The notes: generated from the sequence alone by a model not told the origin. Counted from the stretch's first letter, positions 10,635 through 21,161 are shown. The stretch is 64,000 bases of DNA from Hyphomicrobium sp. NDB2Meth4 (GCF_900117445.1 NZ_FPEJ01000005.1:124001-188000); one strand, 5' to 3'. A program made the numbers and translations.

Positions 10635-10673
10635 TACGCCACAGGAGGCGTTCTTACCCCGAATGGGCGACGA

Positions 10674-13100
10674 TTAGAACTTCGTCGCCGCACCGAAGCG
10701 GAAGAACTGCTCGTCGTCGTAAGTTTCTTTGCTGAGAACCTTGGCAAAGTCCATGCGGATCGGACCAACCGGCGAGGCCCACATGATCGAGGCACCGACC
10801 GACGAGCGGATCGCCGAGCTATCCGCGGTACAGACCGCGTTCCACACTCCGGCGCTGTTCTGATACGCGCTGCCGCAGCCCTCTGCAAACGAGCCGGTGT
10901 TAGCTCCCCACAAAGAACCAGCATCCGCGAACACCGCACCCGAAATTCCAAGGTCATCCGGAATGAACGGAATGGGGAAGCGGACTTCCGCGGTGGTCGC
11001 CCAGTAGTACTGACCACCCAGAGCGTCGCCAGTGTTCAAGTCGCGAGGGCCGTAACCCGCTCGATCGAAACCACGAACCGTCTCACCACCCTTGAAGTAC
11101 ATGTCGATCAAGCGCAGCTGCTCGCCACCCCATGAATTGATGGAGCCGCCAATCGCACGTGCAACGAAGGTGATGTTGTCGGTGATCGGATAGTAGCCGC
11201 GCGCTTCGGCAGCGAAGCTGACGTACTGCACATCGCCACCAAGACCGGCAAAGTCGCTGCCTACCTGGAACCAGAGTCCCTTGGTCGGATTACGCGGATC
11301 GTTGCGCAGATCGTAGGTGATCGTCGCACCCATCAGTGAGGTGTAAGACGCGCCCTGCATACCTGCCTCGCGGATCGCGAGCGAGGAGTAGTCACTGACG
11401 TCCGTAATCTCGTCACGCGATGCCGTGTAGTTCGTCTGCATCCACAGCTTCTCGGACAGCGGGAAGCCGAGGCGCAGCGTGCCGCCGTAACGCGAGCTCT
11501 GATACGAACCAGTACCAGACGTACCGCCGCTCCAGCTGCTGCTCGAACCGGTATTCGTCGTCTTCGCGAATATGTCGAAACCAGCCGCCATGTTGCGATC
11601 GAGGAAGCGCGGCTCGGTGAAGCTCAGGTTGACCTGCAGGCGCTGCAGAGATCCCGAGACGCCCAGGCGCAGGAACTGGCCGTTGCCCATCAGGTTACGC
11701 TCGGTGATCGACACGTCACCGATCACACCTTCAGACGTCGAGTAACCGGCACCGAACGAAAGCTCACCCGTCGACTGCTCGACAACCTCGACATCAAGGA
11801 TCACGCGGTCCTGGTTGCTGCCGGGACGACGCTTCACGTCGACGTTCTTGAACAGACCGAGGTTGGTCAGGCGCTTCTTGGCCTGGTCTACCATGAGCGG
11901 ATTGTAGGCGTCGCCCTCGGCCACCTTGAACTCGCGGCGCAGCACATAATCCTTGGTGCGCGTGTTGCCGGAGATGTTGATGCGCTCGACGTAGACGCGC
12001 GGGCCTTCCTCGATCACGTAGTTGAGCGAGATCCGGCGCGCCACCGGGTCGGGCGTCGCTTGCGGACGCACGCGGGCGAACGCAAAGCCGTCCTGGGACA
12101 CCGCGGCGGTCACTGCCTCCACCGACTTGTCGATCAAGCCGGCATTGTAGGTATCGCCGCTTTCGGTCAGCACCTTGCCCTTGAACTTAGCGCCATCGAT
12201 CGCCGAAACCGTGCTCTCGATGTTGATGTCGCCGAAGGTGTACTGCTCGCCTTCCTCGATCGAGTAGGTGAGGAAGAAGCCCGAGCCATCGCGGTCAAGC
12301 TCGGCATTGGCTGCCGTCACCTGCACGTCGGCATAGCCGTTCTTCAGGTAGTACTGGCGCAGCAGCTCGCGGTCGAGGCTCATGCGATCGGGATCGTAGA
12401 TCGCAGTACCCTTGAGGAAGTCGAACCAGCCCTTTTCCGTCGTCGAGATGACGTCGCGCAGCTGAGTGTCGGAAAACGCCTTGTTGCCGACGAAGTGAAT
12501 GCCTTTGACCTTCGTCGCGCTGCCTTCAGCGATTTCGAACACCAGGTTCACGCGGTCCTGCTCGAGCTCGATGATCTTCGGCTCGACGGTCGCGGCGTAG
12601 CGGCCCTGGCGGCGGTAGACGTCGAGGATGCGCTGCACGTCCTGCTGGACACGAGCACGGGTGAAGACCGAGCGCGGCTTCATCTGCACTTCGTTGCGCA
12701 GAGTGTCCGTGTCGACTTCGCTGTTACCCTCGAAGGCCACCTGGTTGATGACCGGGTTCTCGACGACGGTGACGATGATGTCCGCGCCCGAGCGATCGAT
12801 GCGCACGTCGGAGAACAGACCCGTTGCGAACAGCGCCTTGATCGACCCGTCCACCTTGGCGGGATCGTAAGTGCTGCCGACCGAGAATTGCAGATACGAA
12901 CGAACCGTCTCCGGTTCGACGCGTTTGTTGCCTGACACCTCAATGGCGCGAATAGGCGCGCTTTGGGCCAGGGCAGACGTAGAGGACAGCGCGCCACCGA
13001 CGCAGGTGATCCCCGAGGAGACGATCGCCAGAATGAACGCGAGGCGACAGACTCTCACCGTAATGGCTCGAACCAGAGGCATTCGTGGACATGCCCTCAT
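10674..13100 (-). CDS. bamA: Outer membrane assembly factor BamA
   Basis: Essential Omp85 protein of the outer membrane that inserts beta-barrel proteins. A signal peptide ends near ALA-QS (about residue 46 from this start). Five POTRA domains follow, beginning at IRAIEVSGNKRVEPETVRSY. The C-terminal part is a 16-strand barrel with the conserved block YFKGGETVRGFDRAGYGPR, and the protein ends in FRFGAATKF with the terminal phenylalanine needed for assembly. The length is 808 residues. The ATG at 13100 gives a long N-region; the later in-frame ATG at residue 7 is an alternative. It lies downstream of rseP, as is usual. Confidence 0.96.
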   Translation of the reverse strand: MRACPRMPLVRAITVRVCRLAFILAIVSSGITCVGGALSSTSALAQSAPIRAIEVSGNKRVEPETVRSYLQFSVGSTYDPAKVDGSIKALFATGLFSDVRIDRSGADIIVTVVENPVINQVAFEGNSEVDTDTLRNEVQMKPRSVFTRARVQQDVQRILDVYRRQGRYAATVEPKIIELEQDRVNLVFEIAEGSATKVKGIHFVGNKAFSDTQLRDVISTTEKGWFDFLKGTAIYDPDRMSLDRELLRQYYLKNGYADVQVTAANAELDRDGSGFFLTYSIEEGEQYTFGDINIESTVSAIDGAKFKGKVLTESGDTYNAGLIDKSVEAVTAAVSQDGFAFARVRPQATPDPVARRISLNYVIEEGPRVYVERINISGNTRTKDYVLRREFKVAEGDAYNPLMVDQAKKRLTNLGLFKNVDVKRRPGSNQDRVILDVEVVEQSTGELSFGAGYSTSEGVIGDVSITERNLMGNGQFLRLGVSGSLQRLQVNLSFTEPRFLDRNMAAGFDIFAKTTNTGSSSSWSGGTSGTGSYQSSRYGGTLRLGFPLSEKLWMQTNYTASRDEITDVSDYSSLAIREAGMQGASYTSLMGATITYDLRNDPRNPTKGLWFQVGSDFAGLGGDVQYVSFAAEARGYYPITDNITFVARAIGGSINSWGGEQLRLIDMYFKGGETVRGFDRAGYGPRDLNTGDALGGQYYWATTAEVRFPIPFIPDDLGISGAVFADAGSLWGANTGSFAEGCGSAYQNSAGVWNAVCTADSSAIRSSVGASIMWASPVGPIRMDFAKVLSKETYDDEQFFRFGAATKF

Positions 13101-13293
13101 TATTGCCGAACTCCCCCTCGGTTTACGGACCCCGTCGGCTTCGGAGCACCGGACCGCATGACTAACACGCGCGCATCGGAAACTGACCCAAACGGTCTGA
13201 TTCTTCTTGTGAGCGCACTCCCCTGTGTAAATTCCTTCTTAACGATTCAGAAGGGGTCGCGGAAGTGGCAAGATTACGTCACTGAACGCCATT

Positions 13294-14454
13294 TCAACCT
13301 GCACCGGTCCATCCGCGCCACACCCGCAATAAATCGTTCAAATTCACATAGACCATGAGCATCAGAACCAGCGCGACACCGATCTGGAATCCGATCTCCT
13401 GCATGCGTCGGCTGAGCGGTCGGCGCATCACGCCTTCGATGGCGTAATAAACAAGATGTCCACCGTCTAGCACCGGGATCGGCAGCAAATTCAGGAAGCC
13501 GATGTTCGCCGAGATGAAGGCGATCCAGCGCAGCAGGGGCTCCAGTCCGCCCTCGGCCACCTTCGCCGTGACCTGGGCCATCAGGATCGGGCCGCCCATT
13601 TGGTCGGCCGCCTGCCGCTGCGTCACAATGTCTGCAATGCCCTGCACCGTGTGCACAATGTTGGTGTAGGTCTCGCGCACCCCGAGCCGCATCGCCTCGA
13701 TCGCGCTGACAGGCTTGGCCTCGTTATACCCCGAGACGCTCGATGGCGTGACGCCGATCAAGCCGCGCTTGAAGGTCCCGCCGAAGGTATCCGGCTGCTC
13801 GCGCACCTCCGGCGTCACCGTCAGGTCGAGCTTTTCGCTGCCGCGCTCGACGCCGATCTTCAGCGGCTTACCCCCACTGATCCCGACGATGCGCTGAATG
13901 TCCTCGAACCCTTCGACCGTCCAGCCGTCGATGCTCTTGATCACGTCGCCCGGCTTGATCCCGGCCATCGCCGCCGGCATGCCTTCCTTCACCTCGCCAA
14001 CCACAGGCGCAATGGTTCGCACGCCGTAGGCCATGTTGACGCCGGCATAAACCATTGTCGCCAATATGAAATTGGCCATTGGCCCGGCGGCGACCACAGC
14101 CGCGCGCTGCCACAGGGGTTTCGTCTGGAAGGCGCCCGAGCGTTCCGATACCGACAGCTTCTCCAGCCGGTCGGCAGATGGCTGGCTCGCCGCGTTCTCG
14201 TCATCGACGAACTTCACGTAGCCGCCGAGGGGGATCCAGGCGAAGCGCCAGCGCGTCCCCTTACGGTCGTTGAACCCGAAAATCTCCCGGCCGAAACCAA
14301 TCGAGAACGTGCTCACAGACACGCCGCACCAGCGCGCCACGATGAAGTGGCCGAACTCGTGCACGAAGACCACGATCGTCAGCACCACCAGGAACTGAAC
14401 GATGGTGATCAGCACCCCGGACATCGAGGCAGCGGCATTGGCCAGCGTGAGCAT
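13294..14454 (-). CDS. rseP: RIP metalloprotease RseP/YaeL family
   Basis: Inner-membrane site-2 protease (M50) that cleaves transmembrane anti-sigma factors and signal peptide remnants. The zinc motif is HEFGH in VVFVHEFGHFIVARW. A PDZ domain (GMPAAMAGIKPGDVIKSIDG) lies in the middle, and the third metal ligand is in NLLPIPVLDGGHLVYY. The length is 386 residues. It sits between dxr and bamA in the standard order. About 190 bp with no gene separates it from bamA and may hold a bamA promoter, though I see no convincing motif. Confidence 0.95.
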   Translation of the reverse strand: MLTLANAAASMSGVLITIVQFLVVLTIVVFVHEFGHFIVARWCGVSVSTFSIGFGREIFGFNDRKGTRWRFAWIPLGGYVKFVDDENAASQPSADRLEKLSVSERSGAFQTKPLWQRAAVVAAGPMANFILATMVYAGVNMAYGVRTIAPVVGEVKEGMPAAMAGIKPGDVIKSIDGWTVEGFEDIQRIVGISGGKPLKIGVERGSEKLDLTVTPEVREQPDTFGGTFKRGLIGVTPSSVSGYNEAKPVSAIEAMRLGVRETYTNIVHTVQGIADIVTQRQAADQMGGPILMAQVTAKVAEGGLEPLLRWIAFISANIGFLNLLPIPVLDGGHLVYYAIEGVMRRPLSRRMQEIGFQIGVALVLMLMVYVNLNDLLRVWRGWTGAG

Positions 14455-14599
14455 GGATCTCCTATCATTTCTCGGCCCCGCGAAGACAGCGCCCCGAGGG
14501 GGTGGCAGATCCCGCGAATCTCGGAATGGTACGCGGGAAAAACGGCGATTTCGGTCCTCATCCCCAACGGAATTCCCGGGATAAGCACCAAAGGTTTAG

Positions 14600-15811
14600 C
14601 TACACATAGCGAACCAGCACATCGCGTGCCAGTCGTCGCCCCTCGGCGTCTGCGGCGAGCACCTCGCCCAGAGCGCCCGCGGTAATGATGGCGCCGCGCG
14701 CGTCGGCCGCTTCCAGCGTCTCCGCAACCACCCGGACGATATCGAGAAATCCTATTTGGCGGGTCAAAAACGCCTCGACGGCCACCTCGTTGGCAGCACT
14801 CAGGATTGCGGGCGCCGTGCCGCCGCGAAGCAACGCATCGCGAGCAATGGTTAACGCCGGAAACCTCTTCTCGTCCGGCGGCTCGAAGGTCAGCGTGCCC
14901 ACCGCCGCCAGGTCAAGCCGCTGCGTCGGCGCACTCATGCGCCGCGGCCAGGACAGAGCGAGTGCGATCGGGGTGCGCATGTCCGGAAAAGCCATCTGCG
15001 CCAGCACCGACCCGTCCGTATAGCTGACGAGGCAGTGCACGATGGACTGCGGATGCACCACCGTCCCGAGCTGCTGCGCCGATACCGGAAACAGATGGTA
15101 GGCCTCGATCAGCTCCAGCCCCTTGTTCATCAAGGTGGCCGAATCGATGGTGATCTTCGCGCCCATCGACCAGTTCGGATGCCGCAGCGCCTGTTCCGGC
15201 GTTGCGCGCTCCAGTTCGTCGCTGTTCCAGGTACGGAACGGCCCGCCCGACGCCGTCAGCACGATGCGCTCGATGCTCTCAGGCGCCGCACCCGCCAGCG
15301 CCTGCAGCGCCGCCGAGTGCTCAGAATCGACCGGCAGCAGCTCGGCTTTAGCGTCCGCCACCGCCGACATGAACACATCGCCTGCCGAGACGAGGCACTC
15401 CTTGTTGGCGAGCGCCACCCGTCGCCCCTGCCGAACTGCCTCGAACGTCGGCTCCAGGCCCGCCGCCCCGACAATCGCCGCCATCACGCAATCGGCACGC
15501 TCCGCAGCAGCCGCCGTGACCGCCTCCGGTCCTGCCGCGGTGCGGATGCCCGTGCCCGCCAGCGCCTCGCGCAGCTCCCCGTGCTTCGAAGCATCGCCGA
15601 TCACCGCAAGCCGGGCCCGCGTCCGCCGCGCCGCCGAAGCGAGGTCCGCGACGTTGCTCTGCGCGGTGAGAGCCACGATCTCGAAGGCCGCGCTGTTGCG
15701 CTCCACCAGATCGAGCGTGCTTTTCCCTATCGAGCCCGTGGCCCCCAGGATCGTCAGCGTGCGCGGTCCCGCCACTGGCACCTGCTCCCGGCCAGTGGCT
15801 GCTTCTGTCAT
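14600..15811 (-). CDS. dxr: 1-deoxy-D-xylulose 5-phosphate reductoisomerase
   Basis: NADPH-dependent enzyme that makes 2-C-methylerythritol 4-phosphate in the MEP isoprenoid pathway. The N-terminal Rossmann motif is LTILGATGSIGKSTLDLV. The metal and substrate site includes LLPVDSEHSAALQAL, and GAKITIDSATLMNKGLELIE is characteristic. The ATG at 15811 (MTEAATGREQ) gives 403 residues; an upstream ATG at 15868 would overlap cdsA and adds unrelated residues. It supplies precursor for the undecaprenyl chain made by neighbouring uppS. Confidence 0.95.
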   Translation of the reverse strand: MTEAATGREQVPVAGPRTLTILGATGSIGKSTLDLVERNSAAFEIVALTAQSNVADLASAARRTRARLAVIGDASKHGELREALAGTGIRTAAGPEAVTAAAAERADCVMAAIVGAAGLEPTFEAVRQGRRVALANKECLVSAGDVFMSAVADAKAELLPVDSEHSAALQALAGAAPESIERIVLTASGGPFRTWNSDELERATPEQALRHPNWSMGAKITIDSATLMNKGLELIEAYHLFPVSAQQLGTVVHPQSIVHCLVSYTDGSVLAQMAFPDMRTPIALALSWPRRMSAPTQRLDLAAVGTLTFEPPDEKRFPALTIARDALLRGGTAPAILSAANEVAVEAFLTRQIGFLDIVRVVAETLEAADARGAIITAGALGEVLAADAEGRRLARDVLVRYV

Positions 15812-15833
15812 GCCTTTGCGCCGGGGATGCACG

Positions 15834-16694
15834 TCAGAATCCGAACAGCAGTGCGCGCGCCGGCGCATGTGGATCGATGGCCAGCGCCATCAGCCCGCTG
15901 ACGACTGCAACCGCAACAATGCTGTCCATGCGGTCCATAAAGCCACCATGGCCTGGGATCAGCTCGCTGGCGTCCTTGAGGTGGAAATGGCGTTTGAGGG
16001 CCGACTCCGCCAGATCACCCGCCTGAGCAACCAACGCCAGCGCCAGACCTAACAGCACCAGCCGCACCGCACCTGCCTCGGGCTCGAGCATTGAGAATAC
16101 GACCCCCGAGATTGCGCCCGCACAAAGTGCGCCGATCAGCCCCGCCCACGTCTTGTTAGGCGAGACCGCGGGCCACAACTTCGGTCCGCCAATCGTTCTT
16201 CCCGCCGCATAGGCCGCTATGTCCGACGACCACACCACGGCGAAGATGAACAGCACTGCGGTGAACCCGAACGGCTCGTCGCTGCGGATCCACAGCAGCG
16301 CCAATGCCGGCAATCCGACGTAGAACACACCAAGCGCCGACAATCGCGCGCCATGTCCGAAATACAGCGGGATCAGCGTAATCGCCGCCACCAGCAGCAC
16401 CGCAAGGCCCAGCGCCGCATATCCGGCCCCCGCCAGAACGATCGCCCCAGCCACCGCGATGGCATGCACGAAGAATCCCAGATCGAATGAAACGCCGCGT
16501 ATCAGCCGCCCCCACTCCCAGCTGATCACCACAGCACACACAAGGAGGAGGAAGGCGAACGCCATCGGTCCCCAATAGGCGAGGCCAAAGGCGACCGCAG
16601 CGAGCACGCTTCCGGAAATCAGCCTCAGCTTCAGGTTGCTCGACAGCCGGGGCATGCTGGCGCTCTCCTCCGACGCTATCGTATCGTCAGGCAT
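15834..16694 (-). CDS. cdsA: Phosphatidate cytidylyltransferase
   Basis: Integral membrane enzyme that makes CDP-diacylglycerol from phosphatidate and CTP, the branch point of phospholipid synthesis. Several hydrophobic segments are followed by the CTP-transferase signature: VVWSSDIAAYAAGRTIGGP, then SPNKTWAGLIG, and KRHFHLKDASELIPGHGGF with GFMDRMDS. The start is placed at ATG 16694 (MPDDTIASEE), 8 bases after the uppS stop, giving 286 residues. The open frame extends to 16844 inside uppS, but those 50 residues are Arg-rich and unrelated. Confidence 0.95.
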   Translation of the reverse strand: MPDDTIASEESASMPRLSSNLKLRLISGSVLAAVAFGLAYWGPMAFAFLLLVCAVVISWEWGRLIRGVSFDLGFFVHAIAVAGAIVLAGAGYAALGLAVLLVAAITLIPLYFGHGARLSALGVFYVGLPALALLWIRSDEPFGFTAVLFIFAVVWSSDIAAYAAGRTIGGPKLWPAVSPNKTWAGLIGALCAGAISGVVFSMLEPEAGAVRLVLLGLALALVAQAGDLAESALKRHFHLKDASELIPGHGGFMDRMDSIVAVAVVSGLMALAIDPHAPARALLFGF

Positions 16695-16702
16695 CGACTG
16701 CC

Positions 16703-17467
16703 TCACACGACCGAGCGCTTGGAACGGCCACCGAAACGCCGCTCGCGCGCCCGGTAACGTGCAATCGCTTCCTCGAGCAGCTCGCGTCCGAAATCGGGCC
16801 AGAAAGCATCGAGGAACACGAACTCCGTGTAGGCGCACTGCCATAGCAGAAAATTGGAGATCCGCAGCTCTCCGCTGGTCCGCACCAGAAGGTCCGGATC
16901 GGGGATACCGGCCGTATCCAGCGCCGCCCCCAGCGTGTCCACGTTGATCTCAGACGGCTGCATGGTTCCGGCGAGGACACGCTCGGCGAGCAAGCGGGCA
17001 GCCTTGGCTATCTCGGCACGCGCCCCGTAGTTGAAGGCAATGATCAACGTGATCGCCTTGTTGTCACGCGTCAGCTCCACCGCCTCGTCGATCAGCGCCA
17101 TGAGTTCGGGATCGACATTGCCCCGCTCGCCGATGACAAGGATCTTCACACCATTATGGTGCAGCTCGGCCAAGTCACGCCTGATGAAACGCTTCATCAA
17201 GCCCATCAGGTCGTCGATCTCGTCCGCGGGGCGCGACCAGTTCTCCGATGAGAAGCTGTAAAGCGTCAGGTAGGGGATGCCGAGCTCGATCGAAGCGCGC
17301 ACCGTACGCCGGACAGCCTCGACACCGTTGCGATGGCCAACCGCCCGCGGCAAGCCGTGTTTGGTAGCCCAACGGCCATTGCCATCCATGATAATGGCGA
17401 CATGGCGCGGCATCGAAGCATCGCGCGGCGAAAGTGCTGGCTTGGAGTCTGCTTCCGTCACCGGCAA
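16703..17467 (-). CDS. uppS: Undecaprenyl diphosphate synthase (cis-prenyltransferase)
   Basis: Makes the C55 lipid carrier for peptidoglycan and O-antigen. The catalytic aspartate is in IIMDGNGRWATKHGLPRAVG. Other conserved blocks are YSFSSENWSRP and LLVRTSGELRISNFLLWQ, followed by FWPDFGRELLEEAI. The length is 254 residues, near family length, with about 20 variable residues at the N terminus. It lies in the frr-uppS-cdsA-dxr order common to proteobacteria. Confidence 0.96.
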   Translation of the reverse strand: MPVTEADSKPALSPRDASMPRHVAIIMDGNGRWATKHGLPRAVGHRNGVEAVRRTVRASIELGIPYLTLYSFSSENWSRPADEIDDLMGLMKRFIRRDLAELHHNGVKILVIGERGNVDPELMALIDEAVELTRDNKAITLIIAFNYGARAEIAKAARLLAERVLAGTMQPSEINVDTLGAALDTAGIPDPDLLVRTSGELRISNFLLWQCAYTEFVFLDAFWPDFGRELLEEAIARYRARERRFGGRSKRSVV

Positions 17468-17527
17468 TTGGTTTCCAACATCTCGGGGAACCCTAGGATA
17501 ACGGCAATACCACTTTGATCAAAGCCT

Positions 17528-18091
17528 TCAAACCTTATGGATCTCGGCTTCCTTGGCCGAAAGCGTCTCGTCGATCTCCTTGATCAGACGGTCCGTCAGC
17601 TCCTGCACCTTCGCCGACGACTTATGGTGGTCATCCTGGCTGATCTTGCCGTCCTTCTCCAGCTTCTTGAGAAGATCCATGCCCTCACGGCGCACGTTGC
17701 GCACGGCGACGCGGCCATGCTCGGCGTACTTGTGGGCGAGCTTGGCGAGCTCGTTGCGCCGATCAGCCGTCAGCGCCGGAATGGGTAGGCGCAGCAGCGT
17801 ACCATCGACGACCGGATTGAGGCCGATGTTCGACTCCCGGATCGCCTTGTCGACCGCCGAGACGTTGCTCTTGTCCCAGACCTGCACCGAGATCGTGCGC
17901 GGCTCCGGCACCGAGACCGTCGCGACCTGGTTGAGCGGCATGCGCGAGCCATAGACGAGCACCTGGATCGGATCGAGCAGATGCGCGCTGGCGCGTCCCG
18001 TGCGCAACCCCGACAACTCGCGCTTCAGCGCATCGAGCGAAGCGCGCATGCGCTTCTCCAGATCGTTGAGGTCAAAGGAACCGGTCGACAT
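17528..18091 (-). CDS. frr: Ribosome recycling factor
   Basis: Splits post-termination ribosomes together with EF-G. The length is 187 residues, the standard size. The sequence is the tRNA-mimic helical bundle: [20 protein letters not shown] at the start, then [30 protein letters not shown], and the C-terminal [19 protein letters not shown]. It lies between pyrH and uppS, as is usual. Confidence 0.97.
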   Translation of the reverse strand: MSTGSFDLNDLEKRMRASLDALKRELSGLRTGRASAHLLDPIQVLVYGSRMPLNQVATVSVPEPRTISVQVWDKSNVSAVDKAIRESNIGLNPVVDGTLLRLPIPALTADRRNELAKLAHKYAEHGRVAVRNVRREGMDLLKKLEKDGKISQDDHHKSSAKVQELTDRLIKEIDETLSAKEAEIHKV

Positions 18092-18195
18092 GGGTTTCTC
18101 CTTGGGCGGCCGTGTTGGAAGCTTTTAGCGGCTCCACTGCCGGCCGATTGGGGTCAAGATTCTTCCGCAGCGCGCAGTAGCCCCTGCGCCGCCGC

Positions 18196-18942
18196 TCATT
18201 CGATGACGGTTGCCCGCCCGTCGCCGCGCAGAACCTTGAGAAGGTTGCCCGGCTCTTCGATAGAAAAGACAATTACCGGAAGTGCGTTGTCGCGAGCAAG
18301 CGCGATCGCGGCACCATCCATCACCTTGAGATCACGCGCTAAAACCTCGGCATATCCGAGCCGGTCATACCGGAGCGCGTTAGGGTTCTTGCGCGGATCG
18401 CTGTCATAGACGCCATCCACCTGGGTCGCCTTCGCAACGGCCTGACAGTCCATCTCGATGGCGCGCAGCGTCGCGGCCGTATCCGTGGTGAAGAACGGAT
18501 TTCCCGTCCCGGCAGCGAAAATCACCACCCGGCCGGCGTTCATGTGATGTAGAGCCTTGGGCCGCACATAGCTCTCGCACACCGTCGGCATGGGAATGGC
18601 GGACAGTACGCGAGCGTCAACGTTGGAATTCTTGAGCGCGTTCTCCAGAGCCAGCGCGTTCATCACCGTCGCCAGCATGCCCATGTAGTCGGCGGTGGCC
18701 CGCTCCATCCCCTTGGCTGCGCCCGCGAGGCCCCGGAAGATATTTCCCCCGCCTACGACGACCGCGATCTCCGCACCCGCCGCCAAAGCCTCAGCGATAT
18801 CCCGCGAGAGCCGCTCACAAACGGCCATATCGATGCCGAAGGCGCCCTGCCCCATCAGCGCTTCGCCAGAAAGCTTCAGGAGTAGCCGCTTATAGACGAG
18901 CGGTTGGCTCTCCGCTCCCCCGGCTGCTGCATGAGCTGCCAT
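18196..18942 (-). CDS. pyrH: Uridylate kinase
   Basis: Bacterial-type UMP kinase of the amino-acid-kinase fold. Conserved blocks are [44 protein letters not shown] and the [12 protein letters not shown] loop. The start is decided by an AGGAGG a few bases before the ATG at 18942 (MAAHAAAGG), giving 248 residues. The open frame reaches 18999, but that extension has no family support. tsf is upstream behind a terminator, so pyrH probably has its own promoter in the gap at 18943-19050. Confidence 0.96.
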   Translation of the reverse strand: MAAHAAAGGAESQPLVYKRLLLKLSGEALMGQGAFGIDMAVCERLSRDIAEALAAGAEIAVVVGGGNIFRGLAGAAKGMERATADYMGMLATVMNALALENALKNSNVDARVLSAIPMPTVCESYVRPKALHHMNAGRVVIFAAGTGNPFFTTDTAATLRAIEMDCQAVAKATQVDGVYDSDPRKNPNALRYDRLGYAEVLARDLKVMDGAAIALARDNALPVIVFSIEEPGNLLKVLRGDGRATVIE

Positions 18943-19052
18943 GACTGCCTCCTCGTTATCGCGGCGCAGCTGGTCGCCGTTGCCGGCTGATGATCGCACC
19001 TAGCTAGCGCACCCGGAGCGGATTCGCCTAGGGCCGATCCGCACCCAGTCGC

Positions 19053-19080
19053 AAAAGAGCGCGCCCTCGGCGAGGACGCG
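19053..19080 (-). terminator. Intrinsic terminator after tsf
   Basis: Read on the reverse strand, a 9-bp stem (19072-19080 with 19060-19068, one G-T pair, 3-base loop) is followed by TTTT at 19056-19053. It is correctly placed to end the rpsB-tsf transcript before pyrH. Confidence 0.75.
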
Positions 19081-19101
19081 CCCTTGAAAAGTTTCGTGTT
19101 A

Positions 19102-20031
19102 TCAGCCTGCTGTGCCGGCGGCAGCAGCGACTTCGGCGGCGAAGTCGTCTTCCTTCTTCTCGATGCCTTCGCCGAGCGCATAGCGCACGTAGCCGACGAG
19201 CTTGATCGGACCGCCGACCTTGCCTTCCGAATCCTTCACAGCCTGAGCCACGCTCTTCGAGGGATCGTGGATATAGGACTGCTCCAGCAAGCAATTGTCC
19301 TTGCCGTAGCTCTTCATGCCGGAAGCGACGATCTTCTCGATCACCTGCGGTGGCTTGCCCTGGTTCTTGTCGGCGAGGATCGCCTTCTCACGTTCCAGCG
19401 TCTCGGCCGGAACGCCCTCTAGGTTGAGAGCAACCGGGTTCGTCGCGGCAACGTGCATGGCGATCTGGCGCGCGAGGGCAGCCAGCTCATCGGCGTTCTT
19501 GCCCGGCGACTCCAGCGCGACCAGCACGCCGATCTTGCCCAGACCCGGCGCCACCTGGCTGTGCACGTACGAGCCGACGACGCCCTCCGGCACTTCGAGC
19601 TTCGCCGTGCGGCGCACGCTCATGTTCTCGCCGATGGTGGCGATCAGTTCCTTCACCTGGTCTTCGACCGAGATCGACTTGCCGGGGAACGTGGCAGCCA
19701 GCAGCTCTTCGACGCTGCCGTTGGCTTCCTTGGCGAGCGCGGTGACCTTGGTCACCAGATCCTGGAACTGCTCGTTGCGGGCAACGAAGTCCGTCTCCGA
19801 GTTGACCTCGACGACAGCACCCGACTTCCCGTCGGCTGAGATGCCGACCAGGCCCTCGGCGGCGACGCGGCCGGCCTTCTTGGCAGCTTTGGAAAGGCCC
19901 TTCTTGCGCAGCCAGTCGATGGCCGCCTCGATGTCGCCCTTCACCTCGGTGAGAGCGGCTTTACAGTCCATCATGCCGGCGCCGGTCTTCTCGCGCAGCT
20001 CTTTGACGAGGTTTGCGGTAATCGTCGTCAT
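19102..20031 (-). CDS. tsf: Translation elongation factor Ts
   Basis: Guanine nucleotide exchange factor for EF-Tu. The N-terminal UBA-like module is [19 protein letters not shown], followed by [16 protein letters not shown] and the core block [19 protein letters not shown]. The length is 309 residues, normal for alphaproteobacteria. It is co-transcribed with rpsB upstream; the 96-bp gap contains two strong hairpins, and an intrinsic terminator follows the gene. Confidence 0.97.
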   Translation of the reverse strand: MTTITANLVKELREKTGAGMMDCKAALTEVKGDIEAAIDWLRKKGLSKAAKKAGRVAAEGLVGISADGKSGAVVEVNSETDFVARNEQFQDLVTKVTALAKEANGSVEELLAATFPGKSISVEDQVKELIATIGENMSVRRTAKLEVPEGVVGSYVHSQVAPGLGKIGVLVALESPGKNADELAALARQIAMHVAATNPVALNLEGVPAETLEREKAILADKNQGKPPQVIEKIVASGMKSYGKDNCLLEQSYIHDPSKSVAQAVKDSEGKVGGPIKLVGYVRYALGEGIEKKEDDFAAEVAAAAGTAG

Positions 20032-20050
20032 TGATCAGCTCATTAGCTTG

Positions 20051-20122
20051 GCGGGCGCCCATCGCTCAAAGCATGGCGCCCGCGGGTTGGCACAATGGTG
20101 AAGCGGCCGCACATGGCGGCCG
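20051..20122 (-). other. Two GC-rich hairpins between rpsB and tsf
   Basis: Perfect stems 20051-20059/20075-20083 (9 bp) and 20104-20110/20116-20122 (7 bp) lie in the rpsB-tsf gap. Neither has a T tract on the reverse strand. They may partly attenuate or process the transcript so that S2 and EF-Ts levels differ. Confidence 0.5.
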
Positions 20123-20127
20123 TTTCG

Positions 20128-21114
20128 TCAGGCAGCGGCCGATTCGACCAGCTTCTTCGCCTGCTCGGACCACTTCTCGGTCTCGATCTGGCCCTTCAGC
20201 TTCAGCTTCCGGTCCAGCGCACCGGTCTGCTCCGGATCGAGGTCGGCAAGCTGCCAATAGTGGAAGACGCCAGCGTCGTTGAGGCGCTGCTCAAGCTTCG
20301 GCGAGATGCCGGTGATGCGCTTGAGGTCGTCCGGTTCGCCGCGCGGAGCTTCGATACCGCGGAACGCTGCCGGCAGATCCTCGGCCGGAGGCGCTTCCGA
20401 AGCACCGACGTCGATACCAGCCGAGGACTGGCTGCGCTCCAGGCCGTCGAGAGCGGCGCGGGCGATCAGGTCGCAATAGAGCGTGATGGCACGGCCGGCG
20501 TCATCGTTGCCCGGAACCGGGAAGTCGATGCCGTCCGGATCGCAGTTCGTGTCCACGATGGCGACGATCGGAATACCCAGCTTCTTGGCTTCCTGGATGG
20601 CGATGCTTTCCTTGTTCGTGTCGATCACGAACAGAAGGTCAGGCGTGCCGCCCATGTCCTTGATGCCGCCCAGAGCCTGATTGAGCTTGTCGCGCTCACG
20701 CGTCAGGTTGAGGATTTCCTTCTTCGTGCGGCCATGCGGCTCGGCGAGAATGTCGTCGAGCTGGCGCAGGCGGCGGATCGACTGCGAAATCGTCTTCCAG
20801 TTCGTCAGCGTGCCACCGAACCAGCGGTGGTTGATGAAGTACTGGGCGCTGCGCTTGGCGGCTTCGGCGATCGAGTCGGAGGCCTGGCGCTTCGTGGCGA
20901 CGAACAGAACGCGGCCGCCGTGGGCGACGGTGTCGGAGATCTTCAGCAGCGCCTGATGCAGCATCGGCGTCGTCTGCGTCAGGTCGATGATGTGAATGTT
21001 GTTGCGGGCGCCGTAGATGAAGGGCGCCATCTTGGGGTTCCAGCGGTGCGACTGGTGACCGAAGTGCACGCCAGCTTCCAAAAGCTGACGCATATTGAAC
21101 GCAGGAAGCGTCAT
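20128..21114 (-). CDS. rpsB: 30S ribosomal protein S2 with C-terminal helix-hairpin-helix extension
   Basis: Small-subunit protein S2. The core (to about residue 235) starts [20 protein letters not shown] and contains [38 protein letters not shown] and [20 protein letters not shown]. The protein is 328 residues, against about 240 in E. coli. After a linker, residues 262-328 resemble the helix-hairpin-helix module ([20 protein letters not shown]) found as tails on several Rhizobiales proteins. It is the first gene of the rpsB-tsf unit, behind a clear promoter. Confidence 0.96.
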   Translation of the reverse strand: MTLPAFNMRQLLEAGVHFGHQSHRWNPKMAPFIYGARNNIHIIDLTQTTPMLHQALLKISDTVAHGGRVLFVATKRQASDSIAEAAKRSAQYFINHRWFGGTLTNWKTISQSIRRLRQLDDILAEPHGRTKKEILNLTRERDKLNQALGGIKDMGGTPDLLFVIDTNKESIAIQEAKKLGIPIVAIVDTNCDPDGIDFPVPGNDDAGRAITLYCDLIARAALDGLERSQSSAGIDVGASEAPPAEDLPAAFRGIEAPRGEPDDLKRITGISPKLEQRLNDAGVFHYWQLADLDPEQTGALDRKLKLKGQIETEKWSEQAKKLVESAAA

Positions 21115-21161
21115 GGGTAGTCCTTTTTCCGGTTGATCCTCCGCGAACCTTAGAAGAGCGC

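Noticed and set aside
10599-11135. Forward open frame opposite the end of bamA
   Set aside because: Shadow frame; the reverse strand there encodes the conserved BamA barrel end.
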